From contig NZ_CAKLCM010000005.1 of NCBI RefSeq assembly GCF_921292975.1, forward strand, positions 1-37,886: a stretch of DNA of 37,886 bases, written 5' to 3'. The DNA comes from Vibrio hippocampi (GTDB lineage: Bacteria; Pseudomonadota; Gammaproteobacteria; Enterobacterales; Vibrionaceae). Each line of letters starts with the position of its first letter. Position 1 is the first letter of the stretch. Shown in pieces: positions 1 to 8,965 of the stretch. The position numbers and the translations under genes were made by a program. Under the pieces are notes generated by a model that saw nothing but the letters and a program-made list of their open reading frames with translations, did not search any database and was not told the origin of the DNA.

Positions 1-1717
1 TTCCTTTACCATCTCGGTCACCACCAACATAAAATCCCGCGCGAATATCTACATTGGCGTTATCAACCCTTAATATTCCTCCACCTGTTGTTGTGTCTAT
101 ATGGTGTAATCGGGTTTCAATACCGACGTTTCGCAGTGCAATACCCCGCCCTTTATAGATATCAACAGCGTAGGAGCCATTAAGGTTGTTATCTACCGAT
201 GAATCTCTGATAGTGGAGTAATTGAGACCATGCAATTCATAACCATACTTACAACGCGACAACGAGTTATCGTCAAATATCCATGTTGTCCCGAATGACG
301 TACTCGCCGATTTTTTGTAATCGTTTTTCACATGATGAATGCAATCAATTGAGCGCATTGCCTTAAACAACAAATGATAATGTCTTGAACTATTATCGGA
401 TAAATTCCAAGCTTCATATGTCGAAAGCGCTGCTCGCATTAGCGTTTTTTTTATCTCTGTATGAGCTAGGTGTGGGCTAGATAGCAATGAAGCAATTTTT
501 TCAGCGGGCGAACCTGTAAAATCCCCACCAATACCAGAGAAAACATGGTTCCGCGCAGCATAGCCTGGGCGATCGTTTTCACCATCAAACTGGGTTATAT
601 GAAAAATAGCGTGTTTGTTGTATTCATCATGGAGGTCAATATCCAGTGATTCGAGCCTACGTGTGTCCATCAGCAAATTAGAACCCGCAGTGAATATCGT
701 GTTTTCTGGGCCGAACCCTTCAATCGACAAACCGCTACTACCATGAATTAACACTGGAGTAATAACCTGAAAAATGCCGTCTGGTACTTCAAGCTTCTTC
801 CCGCCGAACTCTAGAAACTCTTGAATTTGCTGGCCAACATCACCAGTATTATCATCTGGCGCCTTAAGATCACCGACCAAATTAAGTTTTTGGGCACGCA
901 ACCGATTTGCAACCGAAACATAAGGCGCATTGGGGTTTCTGCGATACAAAACCTGATCCGAACCGTTCATATTATCCAGCTCTGATTCAGGCTCACCACC
1001 TTTCATCGCTGAAATTAGATTGCTAAAAGACCACGAGCGTGTCGCACCCTCTACTTGCTCCCCAATAACTTGGCTATCATCATCAAGGGTTACGATTAAA
1101 TATCCATCAGAAGACTCCTGGTATGCCTTAACCGTTATAGTCATAGTCCCATCAACCAATTCCCAAACTTTGCCAAATGCATTGAGCTTAGGGTATTGTT
1201 TTTTTGCATTTGGAGTAATGACCAATCCAACAACCAAATCAATTGGTTTTCTACCAAACACATCTGACAGCACACCAGCCCGTTCTGCCGTATAGGGGAT
1301 CCAATTATCATCAGGACCCACTGCATCCATGACGGCGGGAACAGATTTAGGCAAATACGTATGATTATCGGTCCAACGGCGCTGCTGGTTTATATTGGTT
1401 TCGCTTTGACCAGATTCCCAAGGTTTAACACCAAGCGCTTTCGTGCTTAACTCATTACGCTCCGTTTGCCAATCTTCACGAATAACAGCACTTTCATTTG
1501 ACCATTCGGTTTGTAACCTTGAGGACTCGTCTCCCCAGTCTTTTTTTAATTTATTAGATTCATCATCCCATTCTTGACTAATTTTAGGGAATGATTTTCG
1601 AGTACCGGCCCCCGTGTTAACAATGGCGTCAGTCTCTGCTAATTGATTAACTGTATCACTCGCCCCTTCGTACTTTTTAACAGCGACTTCAGTGCGCTGT
1701 TCGATATTCTGGGTCAT
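1..1717 (-). CDS. Tailspike / tail fibre, N-terminal part (continues at 37886)
   Basis: Start ATG at 1717 is preceded by a GAGG ribosome site. The reading frame is open to position 1, and the first base of its next codon is position 1; it continues in frame at 37886 and ends at 37285, giving 772 residues in all if the molecule is circular. The first part carries four 11-residue helical repeats (about residues 49-92), a typical trimeric coiled stalk after the virion-binding N-terminus. The middle, rich in Gly, Asn and short hydrophobic strands, looks like a right-handed beta-helix of a tailspike. It lies downstream of the J-like gene, as host-range fibres do. The function as receptor-binding spike is inferred; no catalytic residues for polysaccharide cleavage could be assigned. 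Confidence 0.8.
   Translation of the reverse strand, partial: MTQNIEQRTEVAVKKYEGASDTVNQLAETDAIVNTGAGTRKSFPKISQEWDDESNKLKKDWGDESSRLQTEWSNESAVIREDWQTERNELSTKALGVKPWESGQSETNINQQRRWTDNHTYLPKSVPAVMDAVGPDDNWIPYTAERAGVLSDVFGRKPIDLVVGLVITPNAKKQYPKLNAFGKVWELVDGTMTITVKAYQESSDGYLIVTLDDDSQVIGEQVEGATRSWSFSNLISAMKGGEPESELDNMNGSDQVLYRRNPNAPYVSVANRLRAQKLNLVGDLKAPDDNTGDVGQQIQEFLEFGGKKLEVPDGIFQVITPVLIHGSSGLSIEGFGPENTIFTAGSNLLMDTRRLESLDIDLHDEYNKHAIFHITQFDGENDRPGYAARNHVFSGIGGDFTGSPAEKIASLLSSPHLAHTEIKKTLMRAALSTYEAWNLSDNSSRHYHLLFKAMRSIDCIHHVKNDYKKSASTSFGTTWIFDDNSLSRCKYGYELHGLNYSTIRDSSVDNNLNGSYAVDIYKGRGIALRNVGIETRLHHIDTTTGGGILRVDNANVDIRAGFYVGGDRDGKG
1442..1573 (-). repeat. Four tandem hendecad (11-residue) repeats in the tailspike
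   Basis: The translated segment reads EWDDESNKLKK, DWGDESSRLQT, EWSNESAVIRE, DWQTERNELST: acidic-Trp at positions 1-2, Glu at 5, Leu or Ile at 9 in every unit. An 11-residue period favours an almost straight or slightly right-handed coiled coil. The DNA copies have diverged, so selection is on the protein. Confidence 0.8.
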
Positions 1718-1730
1718 GGTTTAACCTCAT

Positions 1731-1756
1731 AAAAAAGCCCAGCACAAGAGCTGGGC
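1731..1756 (-). terminator. Intrinsic terminator between J gene and tailspike
   Basis: On the minus strand GCCCAGC and GCTGGGC form a perfect 7-bp stem (1737-1743 with 1750-1756), followed by six T. It lies after the J gene stop and only about 14 nt before the tailspike start codon, so transcription must read through it to express the spike. Confidence 0.85.
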
Positions 1757-1780
1757 ATAAGTGTGTTATAAATTTGGCTA

Positions 1781-4567
1781 TTAAGCGTAGGCATCTACTC
1801 GAGGATCGTCTTCAATGGCTTTTACACCGACCTCAAACTCGCCTTTCTGTTGAACTTGCATCAAGATACATTGCTGATACATCTTGTCAGCTTGGCCGAA
1901 CATATACTCTGTTGGTTTCTGTCCTGTTTCCCCAACGGCATAAATCGGGTATTGCGGCTCATCGATAAGAATCACAATGTCTTCGACATCGGTTTTTACA
2001 ACACGATAAGGGCCATGCACACCACTATTTCCTTTGTTAAACATGATGTAGTGCTGCTTACCGTCTTCCCAATCAATCAAGCCGGTTAACTGCAGGTATT
2101 GATTGCCATCATCACCATTGAGTTTTTCGAGCAGCTGGCCAGACGCACCCCACTCAACGGCATCGTGGGACACTGGCACCACATCACCATAATTGGATTC
2201 CCAACCGTCAATGTCCGTCGTGAAATCAATGTTAGTACGGCGATACGCCTGAACGGCGGCATGAAATAGCCCCTCACGCTCAGCTTGGGCGAGGCTGGTA
2301 ATAAACGGCATTTTGACAGGCTTTGGATTGTATCCTTTCTGATTACTCACTGTGGCCAAATAGGTTTCGGCTTTTCTCGAGGCTGGGTTAAACCATTCAA
2401 CCTCAACACCATCATAATCATCGTCCTCAATGAGACGGATATCCGCACTAAAGCTATCTGCCGTCATGTTGACCGGCGAATAAGGCTTGCACAGAACAGA
2501 GCGGGGCTCATCGCGCCACATACTCACTGCGCCAAAATCAATCCGAGGGTATCCACGCCCCGTCAGGAGCAACTGGCCAATGGCATCCCAGAACGCTGTC
2601 GGCTGATCAAACAAGCCATCACAAAAATCACCACGGCTTGTCCACTTACTGTGATAAGCCATAAAGGTATCGATATCGATCGCATCATCCGGCAAACCGG
2701 CACCATAGACATCATTTCTGCAGGCATCAATAATCGCATGGGCAATATCTCGACTTGGTTGTTCGACATACAATCCATCACTTTGCCTTACTGGAATGAT
2801 GCGGGTACTGTCATTCCAGTATTGCTGGTTTGCCTGCTGGGAGAGTGCATTGGTCGCCTTAATTTTTAAGGTAATTGTCGTTTCATGATCATTGCGATAA
2901 GTAGACTGAATGACAGATTTCAGCCCCATCCACTGGATCTCATCAAACACTTTCGTCGAGTTGGTAACGGTGCTGACCCTACGCGCTCCCATCTCATAAC
3001 GACCAGGTGATAATCCCATTTCTTTCTTGAGCCAGTATGTGACACGTTGAGGCGTATTATCCGCTTTGGTCAGGGTGAATTCATGACTCTGATATGGGTC
3101 AGTAGAGCCTGCAGGGCGCACCCTAACCTCCCACTTAATAGAACGGTTAACGATCACACCGTCATTGTTCATTTCTCCCAACCCTCGAGGGAAAAGAAAA
3201 TCCACACCGACATCTTGCGCCACCGCATCACTGGGAACGGTCAGGAAATTCCCCACCCATTGCGCTTCCACATCGCGCTCCAAGACAGACAGTAACGCCG
3301 TTTCACTGCCCATCGTCTTAAAGCCTGGCCAGCCTGGCACCTCTTCGAGCGTATCAGAGTTAACCAACCACACACTGCCACTATCGTTTTTACATACATA
3401 GGTACCATCATTGGTGGTCGCCTCATAGATTCGACTGAACACGTTAGACATTGGTGTAAAATTGGTGACTGGCTGGCCGCTGTCGTTGTTTACCTCGATG
3501 CGGTTACCATCCAACTTTTTGGCTACCACAAAAGTCCCTGAGTTGACGCCAGCGCCGGTGATAATAATTCGCTGACCGACATTAACAAATGCCCAACCCA
3601 ATGGGTTTTCGATCTGATCAGGCAAATCATCTGGGTCAATGATATCGCCATCATCGCCCATATCGTGAAAGTGCAAGTTCCCCTCAAACATTAGGTCAGT
3701 CTGTGTGGTTGACGTGATCACTACGTGCTGGCCAGTCGCCCATGGCCACACTTCCTTTTCCCACCATGAGTAGGTTGATGTAGTTCTGTCACCATCACCA
3801 TGTCTTTGGGTCGAGGTTCTTGATTTTTGCACCCACAACTCAACGGTGCGATCGCGAAACTTTGTTTCTTGTGCCTGTTTTTCGGAGACCCAGTCAGCGG
3901 TGACCCCCTCCAGGGTTAACCCGCCTTGACCATCGGCGCTGCCCACCTCTTTTGAGGTCCAGACAATATGCGGGAAGTGATCCACCAATTCACCAGGCTG
4001 ATAAACACGCACCTCGATATCGCTGCTGTAATGGCTTAACGGCGTTTCACCAATGTAGTGCTCATGGATCTGAAACTTACCTATCCCCTTGGAAAAGGTC
4101 TGGTAGTAATACTGCTCGTTACCGACATATTCCCACCAATTAGGGCTGATAATATCAGGATAGTGGGGCATTCGACCGTACTGTACAGGCACCGGATTTC
4201 CCATCTTTGGCTTGTTGCCCTGCCCGTTGTAGTTGTAGACACTGCTGGCTTGCTGAGTGTCTTGATTCGCGCCAGTGTCCGGCATCTGACTGTAAGCATA
4301 TACGGCCGAGGCCACCGATACCGCCAGTGCAGCCCATATCACCCAGTCGATACCAAAGCCGAGCTTTGGTTTCAGGCTGACGGCATCGTAATCGCCCAGC
4401 AAGACATCCAGGTCATCCAACTTGTTGAAATTAATTGTTGCCTGCAAACTGGCCGACGCGGGCAAGCTCTCCTTTATCCACTCGGCAAGATTCGTCCCTG
4501 CCGGCACGGTGTGCAGCTGGTACTCATCCCGCTTTATCGGGTGTTTGAACTCGATGATGTGTGGCAT
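1781..4567 (-). CDS. Tail tip attachment protein J-like (host specificity)
   Basis: This 928-residue protein is placed after the tail-tip genes and before the fibre, as gpJ is in lambda. The first ~60 residues look like the small ubiquitin-like domain common at the start of these proteins. A hydrophobic helix follows at about residues 72-92 (WVIWAALAVSVASAVYAY), then a long beta-rich body with the family's N-P-V-P-V-x-Y-G motif near residue 125. The family forms the central tail tip that contacts the receptor and lets DNA pass. The start overlaps the preceding gene by 44 bp, with a GGAG site ten bases upstream. It is shorter than lambda J (about 1,130 residues); the separate tailspike probably supplies the missing specificity region. 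Confidence 0.85.
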   Translation of the reverse strand: MPHIIEFKHPIKRDEYQLHTVPAGTNLAEWIKESLPASASLQATINFNKLDDLDVLLGDYDAVSLKPKLGFGIDWVIWAALAVSVASAVYAYSQMPDTGANQDTQQASSVYNYNGQGNKPKMGNPVPVQYGRMPHYPDIISPNWWEYVGNEQYYYQTFSKGIGKFQIHEHYIGETPLSHYSSDIEVRVYQPGELVDHFPHIVWTSKEVGSADGQGGLTLEGVTADWVSEKQAQETKFRDRTVELWVQKSRTSTQRHGDGDRTTSTYSWWEKEVWPWATGQHVVITSTTQTDLMFEGNLHFHDMGDDGDIIDPDDLPDQIENPLGWAFVNVGQRIIITGAGVNSGTFVVAKKLDGNRIEVNNDSGQPVTNFTPMSNVFSRIYEATTNDGTYVCKNDSGSVWLVNSDTLEEVPGWPGFKTMGSETALLSVLERDVEAQWVGNFLTVPSDAVAQDVGVDFLFPRGLGEMNNDGVIVNRSIKWEVRVRPAGSTDPYQSHEFTLTKADNTPQRVTYWLKKEMGLSPGRYEMGARRVSTVTNSTKVFDEIQWMGLKSVIQSTYRNDHETTITLKIKATNALSQQANQQYWNDSTRIIPVRQSDGLYVEQPSRDIAHAIIDACRNDVYGAGLPDDAIDIDTFMAYHSKWTSRGDFCDGLFDQPTAFWDAIGQLLLTGRGYPRIDFGAVSMWRDEPRSVLCKPYSPVNMTADSFSADIRLIEDDDYDGVEVEWFNPASRKAETYLATVSNQKGYNPKPVKMPFITSLAQAEREGLFHAAVQAYRRTNIDFTTDIDGWESNYGDVVPVSHDAVEWGASGQLLEKLNGDDGNQYLQLTGLIDWEDGKQHYIMFNKGNSGVHGPYRVVKTDVEDIVILIDEPQYPIYAVGETGQKPTEYMFGQADKMYQQCILMQVQQKGEFEVGVKAIEDDPRVDAYA

Positions 4568-4931
4568 AACGGTAAAACTCCACGCTGTCGAAGCGACGTT
4601 TGAATAAATTTAACGGTTCAATTTTTACGGCTTTGCCCAGTGTATGAATGACATAACCAGGCTGCTGCTCAATGGTATAGACCCCACAATGCCAATGCGC
4701 ACCACGAGTGGCCACAACCATGCATAAGTGCTCAGGGCTCTGGATAGGCTCAAGCAGAACGCCATCATAGGTCGCCATGGTTTGCTTGGCCTCAATGACC
4801 GTGACAAACCGATCAGCGTGCTCTGGTAAGTCAGACAAGCCAAGAAACTTCTGCCAGGCATCACGCACCAGTAATGCGCAGCCATCCGGCGGGTAAGCCC
4901 CTGCCGGCAAGTTACGAAAGTGCTCTATCAT
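4524..4931 (-). CDS. NlpC/P60-like tail assembly protein (gpK-type)
   Basis: 135 residues. The start ATG at 4931 overlaps the upstream stop as ATGA, which decides it over a longer frame opening at 4979. Near residue 19 is C-A-L-L-V-R-D-A-W, matching the Cys-containing helix of NlpC/P60 cysteine peptidases, and further on H-W-H-C-G-V-Y-T followed by V-I-H-T matches the histidine strand. In lambda the K protein of this family sits in the same place and helps assemble the tail tip or locally cleaves peptidoglycan. Catalytic activity is inferred from these motifs only. Confidence 0.65.
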   Translation of the reverse strand: MIEHFRNLPAGAYPPDGCALLVRDAWQKFLGLSDLPEHADRFVTVIEAKQTMATYDGVLLEPIQSPEHLCMVVATRGAHWHCGVYTIEQQPGYVIHTLGKAVKIEPLNLFKRRFDSVEFYRYATHHRVQTPDKAG

Positions 4932-5380
4932 AGGTATTTCAATCCAGGGTGAGTGGTTGTGGTATAAATTCGCCGGCAAAAACGCCGGTTGGTTAAGTCT
5001 TTCCAGCTAGACGTGATCGATACAGCCATGGTGGTGATCTTGGCACTTGATGTGGTCAGCCTGATCGCTTTATTACGGGGGCCAGATAAATCGTCAGTAT
5101 CGTATTCGCGATAAACGCAGGTGACGGTCGTGATCGGCTCATAGCGCTTTGCCGCTTCAATGGCACGGGTTAACGTGAGGTCCGTGTTTGGCGCAGCAAC
5201 ACTGAGCGCCTCTTGGCCTGTCGTGTTCTTATCCGGCAACTGAAACTCGAACTGGCCAGCAATAAACGTCACCACCTCACCAGACTCGATCCCCGCCTGC
5301 AGATCAATGCCATCTTTGACATAACGCAACACCCCGCCAGGCAAAGCGGGGTGTTGAAATTCGAGGGTGGATAAAATCAT
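4928..5380 (-). CDS. Tail tip protein (DUF1833-like)
   Basis: 150 residues between the gpM-like and NlpC-like genes, coupled to both by 4-bp overlaps. The start (MILSTLEFQHPAL) and the G-V-L-R-Y-V-K-D-G motif resemble the DUF1833 family of siphophage tail proteins, which take the place of lambda gpL or gpM at the tail tip. No enzymatic motif is seen. The role in tail tip assembly rests on gene order and this resemblance. Confidence 0.6.
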   Translation of the reverse strand: MILSTLEFQHPALPGGVLRYVKDGIDLQAGIESGEVVTFIAGQFEFQLPDKNTTGQEALSVAAPNTDLTLTRAIEAAKRYEPITTVTCVYREYDTDDLSGPRNKAIRLTTSSAKITTMAVSITSSWKDLTNRRFCRRIYTTTTHPGLKYL

Positions 5381-5946
5381 GAACCCTCCTCTTTGATGTC
5401 AGGTGTTTCATTAACAGTGGTTTCAGCCGATTGCGCTGCTCTTTCAAGCCCAGACAAGGTATCCCGAGACAATAGGCGAGCATTGTATCGTTCCAACTTA
5501 GATCGGAACGCTTGCACTTCTGCCACCAACTCCCATTTGCTACTGAAATTGGGACCGGTTGAAATCAACCGGAACGGACTATCTTCCCCAGGCGTTGCCG
5601 TAAACTGGACTTTGTGAATTTCGAGCGCAAAGTCACCGGTTCTGAGCGGCAGATAGAACCATTCCACCCCGCCATCAAGCTCATTGAAAACCAATGACTC
5701 GAACGCTTCTTTCTCTTCGCCCGTAAAGACAAATTTCAAAGGGAATTTCGCGGGGGCAACACGGCAGCGTCGTCGCATCGTGGCCAACCCTAAATCCATC
5801 TGAGAGCGGATCACTATCTTGCCATGTTGATATTGGTAGCCATCGATCACGGGCAATGGCAGCAAGCCATTATCAAAGTACCGGCAAGGGTATTTGTAGA
5901 TATTAGGGTTAAGCGCATCAAGTTGGGCTTGAGTTGGTTTTGACAT
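5377..5946 (-). CDS. Minor tail / tail tip protein (gpM-like position)
   Basis: 189 residues immediately after the tape measure gene (its ATG overlaps the tape measure stop as TAATG). The beta-rich sequence with F-P-L-K-F-V-F-T and a central G-G-V-E-W-F-Y-L-P-L segment is typical of proteins that wrap the distal tail tube in lambda-like phages. The last ~40 residues are charged and probably flexible. Assignment is by position and general character; I do not recognise a precise family. Confidence 0.6.
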   Translation of the reverse strand: MSKPTQAQLDALNPNIYKYPCRYFDNGLLPLPVIDGYQYQHGKIVIRSQMDLGLATMRRRCRVAPAKFPLKFVFTGEEKEAFESLVFNELDGGVEWFYLPLRTGDFALEIHKVQFTATPGEDSPFRLISTGPNFSSKWELVAEVQAFRSKLERYNARLLSRDTLSGLERAAQSAETTVNETPDIKEEGS

Positions 5947-8276
5947 TATTTGTATCCCCCAGGCTTCACACCGAGCTTGTTGGCAATATAAGAGAAATAT
6001 TCACCACTGGCGTTTGCATCAGACATCATGATGGAAATCACTTTGCTGTTCTCATCTATCTCGGCATGAGTACCAGGTGGCGCCTCGTTGATAATGATTT
6101 GCCAACCGGACGAATCACCACCATTACCATTGGTCGCCTGCTCTAACATCGACATGGTTTGTTTACGGCCAACAATATGGCTCGGCCCCAAGGTGATTTC
6201 AGGGCCGTATTCCCCCGTCACACCCCACTGACCTGCCGGTATATAACCACCATTATCAAAGGCACCGGCAAAGCCAGCCGAAGCAGCTGCGGTGGCGGCT
6301 GCCGCCATCGGCTCGGTAACAGCCAAGGCCGCCGTCATTGCACCAGGCGCCATAGCGGGACCAATAATTGGGATAGCAGCGGTCGATTTAAACGCGTTGA
6401 TCCCTGCAATCAATGCAGAGCTTTGCGCCTCAGAGGTCACCCGCGCCACTTCACTTCCGGCAGCCCCTTTGAGCATGGTTTTTTCCAAGGCCCACATGAC
6501 CATACGCTGCGCCATGATCTTGCCGAGCGCGGCGAGCATGGATTGCGCCATGCCTTGGGCCATGTTCTTGAACGCATCCCCAACACTTTCGCTTTGCATC
6601 ACTGCAGAGGCAAACGCATTACCAAAGCCGGTGGTGAAGCTGTCGAACGTCTGACGCCAAAGCTCATCGGTGTTTTCGGCCGATTTCTGCATGGATTCGT
6701 AATAACGATCCCAGAAACCTTGGTTCAGTTTTTCTTGCTCTTCGATTTCTTTCTGCAGGGTCTCCTTACGTTGCTCAGAGTAGTACAGCTGAATATCTTG
6801 CAATGCTTGCTGATACTGTTCTTCGGAAATCAAGTCTTGCTGACGTTTATCGGCCAGCTTCATCGCCTCATCCATGTACTTGGCATTGAGCAAATCAAGC
6901 TCAGTCATGTTACGGCGGTCAAGCTCAACCAACCAAGCATCGGTTTGCTCTTTATCTCGAGCTTTCGCTTTCTCTGCAGCCGCCACTTCTCTGGCTTCTT
7001 TTTCCTCAAGACGCTTTTGCTCTTTGGCTGCCTTTTCTTGCTGGGCTTTTTCTTCTGCAGCGGCTTTATCCTCTAAGCGTTGCTTCTCTCGAGCATCAGC
7101 GGCTTGCTGGGCTTTCTCCTGCGCTTCGGTTTGTGCCTGCGCTTCTTTCTTAAAATCGTCCTGGATCTGCTTCATACGCTCGGTGACTTCACCGAGGCGA
7201 CGCTGGGCATTGAACCAAGTATTTTTTGACTCACCGAACGGGTTGATGGATGGCATTTCGTCCACAGGGCCCATGTTGCGCAAACGTTCTTGCAGCTCCA
7301 TGCGCTCTTTGAACAGCTCGTTAAACTCCACCATCGGGGCAGGGTCAATCATGCCTTGAAGGTCTCTGGCAATATTGATCAGACCTTCCATGGTGGTTTT
7401 TGCAAAAAACATGGCGCCGGACTTATCTGACATGGTTTCAAGCAACTCTTCCCATGTCTGCCCTAGCGTGTCAGCGGTACCAATCAAACCACCGGCTTCG
7501 GCACCTGCAGCACCGCCAATTTGATTGTCGAGCTCATCGAGGATGAATGCTTGCGCCTCGGCAACTCGTCCCGTGTCTTCCATGGCTTTCACCATGTCGA
7601 TTTGGGCTTGGGTAAACGAGATCCCCGACTCTTTCAGGGCGCTCATGCCCGTAGACGGCATTTCCAACGCCTTACCCAGTTGCTTGGCAGCACTGGTAAT
7701 GTCGCCGCCCATGACGCTGGCCATGTCTTGGGCAAGGTAAATGGTGCGCTCAAAGGTATTGTTTTGATCGTTCATCACCGAGCGGAACGTCAGCATCACA
7801 CCGATCGCCTTGCTGGCTTCTTGGGTACTGGTCAGGGTCGCCATTGCCACCGAACGTGCCATTTCATCCAGCTGATTGGCGGTGTAGCCACTCGAGTACC
7901 CCGTGGCTTTGATCAACTGCTCTTGCTGCAGCAAGCGACGCTCAGTTTCAGCGAGTGTCGGCAAGCCGGCCGATATCGCCCCAATAGCAATGGCCACACT
8001 GCCACCCAATGTCGTCCAAGCCACACCCAAGCTTGAGACGGTGCCGATCATGCCGTCTACCTGACCGCTAATATTGCCAAGCGGACCAGGTAGCTGAGAC
8101 GCATTCCCCGACGCGGTTTTAAAGCTCTGGGACAGGGAATCATTTTGCTTGGTGCTTTTCTTGGCTTCGCCCGTGTAACCACGCAAGCGCTGTTTGGTGT
8201 TTTCAACATCTTTGTCGAATTTGGCCGTGTCAGCACGCATCGTGGTGACAAGATCGGCAACGTGTGCTGTAGCCAT
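5946..8276 (-). CDS. Tail tape measure protein (gpH-like)
   Basis: 776 residues, the longest tail gene, placed between the G/GT pair plus one small membrane gene and the tail-tip genes. The N-terminal ~70 residues are helical, a hydrophobic Gly/Ala-rich section follows (about 80-105), then a long alanine-glutamate-lysine coiled coil at about 370-530, and a second Ala/Gly-rich hydrophobic part near 620-680. This is the usual composition of tape measure proteins, which set tail length and are ejected to form the DNA channel. The start has a GGGAG site three bases upstream of the initiation region. Tail length would be roughly similar to or slightly shorter than lambda's, where gpH has 853 residues. 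Confidence 0.88.
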   Translation of the reverse strand: MATAHVADLVTTMRADTAKFDKDVENTKQRLRGYTGEAKKSTKQNDSLSQSFKTASGNASQLPGPLGNISGQVDGMIGTVSSLGVAWTTLGGSVAIAIGAISAGLPTLAETERRLLQQEQLIKATGYSSGYTANQLDEMARSVAMATLTSTQEASKAIGVMLTFRSVMNDQNNTFERTIYLAQDMASVMGGDITSAAKQLGKALEMPSTGMSALKESGISFTQAQIDMVKAMEDTGRVAEAQAFILDELDNQIGGAAGAEAGGLIGTADTLGQTWEELLETMSDKSGAMFFAKTTMEGLINIARDLQGMIDPAPMVEFNELFKERMELQERLRNMGPVDEMPSINPFGESKNTWFNAQRRLGEVTERMKQIQDDFKKEAQAQTEAQEKAQQAADAREKQRLEDKAAAEEKAQQEKAAKEQKRLEEKEAREVAAAEKAKARDKEQTDAWLVELDRRNMTELDLLNAKYMDEAMKLADKRQQDLISEEQYQQALQDIQLYYSEQRKETLQKEIEEQEKLNQGFWDRYYESMQKSAENTDELWRQTFDSFTTGFGNAFASAVMQSESVGDAFKNMAQGMAQSMLAALGKIMAQRMVMWALEKTMLKGAAGSEVARVTSEAQSSALIAGINAFKSTAAIPIIGPAMAPGAMTAALAVTEPMAAAATAAASAGFAGAFDNGGYIPAGQWGVTGEYGPEITLGPSHIVGRKQTMSMLEQATNGNGGDSSGWQIIINEAPPGTHAEIDENSKVISIMMSDANASGEYFSYIANKLGVKPGGYK

Positions 8277-8290
8277 ACGACTCCCATAAA

Positions 8291-8314
8291 AAAACCACGC
8301 CGAAGCGTGGTTTT
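8291..8314 (-). terminator. Intrinsic terminator, probably bidirectional
   Basis: AAAACCACGC and GCGTGGTTTT form a perfect 10-bp stem with a four-base loop (TTCG read on the minus strand), followed by T-rich sequence on the minus strand. It separates the 86-residue membrane gene from the tape measure gene and lies 15 bases before the tape measure start. Confidence 0.88.
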
Positions 8315-8332
8315 CATCAATTAGTTAATTCT

Positions 8333-8593
8333 TTATTCCGACCCCTCCGACGGCTGATTAACCAGCTTTTCGAGGTTGTCGTTAATATTGAGTAACAGGT
8401 AACAAATACCCGTCACGACGCTGGCCAGTATCAACCCGACCAACACCCCGCCGCCCACCATCAACACTTTCGTGAGAATAGGGGTGTATGGGTTAGCCAC
8501 AAATGAGAATCCCATCAAACCGCCGCCACCGACGCAGATAATAACCAGCACCAACAAACAGCCACGCATCAGATCAATCATTATTTTGCTCAT
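8333..8593 (-). CDS. Small two-helix membrane protein, moron-like
   Basis: 86 residues with two hydrophobic helices (about residues 10-32 and 42-68) separated by a short N-P-Y-T-P loop, and an acidic tail. It has an excellent AAGGAG ribosome site. It interrupts the usual order G, GT, tape measure and is followed by its own strong terminator, as extra genes (morons) in lambdoid phages are. A membrane role such as superinfection exclusion is possible but not shown. I do not recognise the family. Confidence 0.65.
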   Translation of the reverse strand: MSKIMIDLMRGCLLVLVIICVGGGGLMGFSFVANPYTPILTKVLMVGGGVLVGLILASVVTGICYLLLNINDNLEKLVNQPSEGSE

Positions 8594-8623
8594 AAACCTC
8601 TCCTTTATTGATCGCGTTGCAGT

Positions 8624-8965
8624 TTACTCTGCTGCAGTAGGAAAGGATAGTGACGACATGTCACCAAGCATTTGATTCAAGACGTTTTGATCCACTCCCG
8701 TCTCGGCTGTTTTGGTAGTGCTTGGCTGCAGGCTGAAATCATTCGGGGTCACCGGCTTGAAGCGGCCGGACGCATTAAGTACTCCGGCATTGAGTTGCTG
8801 CAGCTGCCGCTCTACATTGCGCGACGGCAATCCCCGCTGGCGAATATGATGAACCCAACGCCAATATTCAGAGAGCGGCATCGATGCCAGCATTGAGCTC
8901 GGGCTCGTCTGATTCAATTCAATGGCCAGGTCATGAGCAAACTCCCAGGCGGCGGCAATTACTTT
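8624..8965 (-). CDS. gpGT extension made by -1 frameshift from gpG
   Basis: The frame one base back from gpG is open from upstream of the gpG stop to 8624, and the only starts in it are weak (TTG at 8917 without a ribosome site). Reading from the slip site gives V-I-A-A-A-W-E-F-A-H-D-L-A-I-E-L then the S-M-L-A-S-M-P-L-S-E-Y-W-R-W motif found in T-type extensions of lambda-like phages. The product would be gpG fused to about 110 residues. In lambda, gpG and gpGT are chaperones that load the tape measure with tail tube subunits. The same shift direction (-1) is used here. Confidence 0.75.
   Translation of the reverse strand, partial: KVIAAAWEFAHDLAIELNQTSPSSMLASMPLSEYWRWVHHIRQRGLPSRNVERQLQQLNAGVLNASGRFKPVTPNDFSLQPSTTKTAETGVDQNVLNQMLGDMSSLSFPTAAE

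Noticed and set aside
6159..7076. Long plus-strand frame opposite the tape measure gene
   Set aside because: It is antisense to a well-supported coiled-coil gene, has low-complexity composition and no ribosome site. The same holds for other long frames opposite the capsid, terminase and exonuclease genes.
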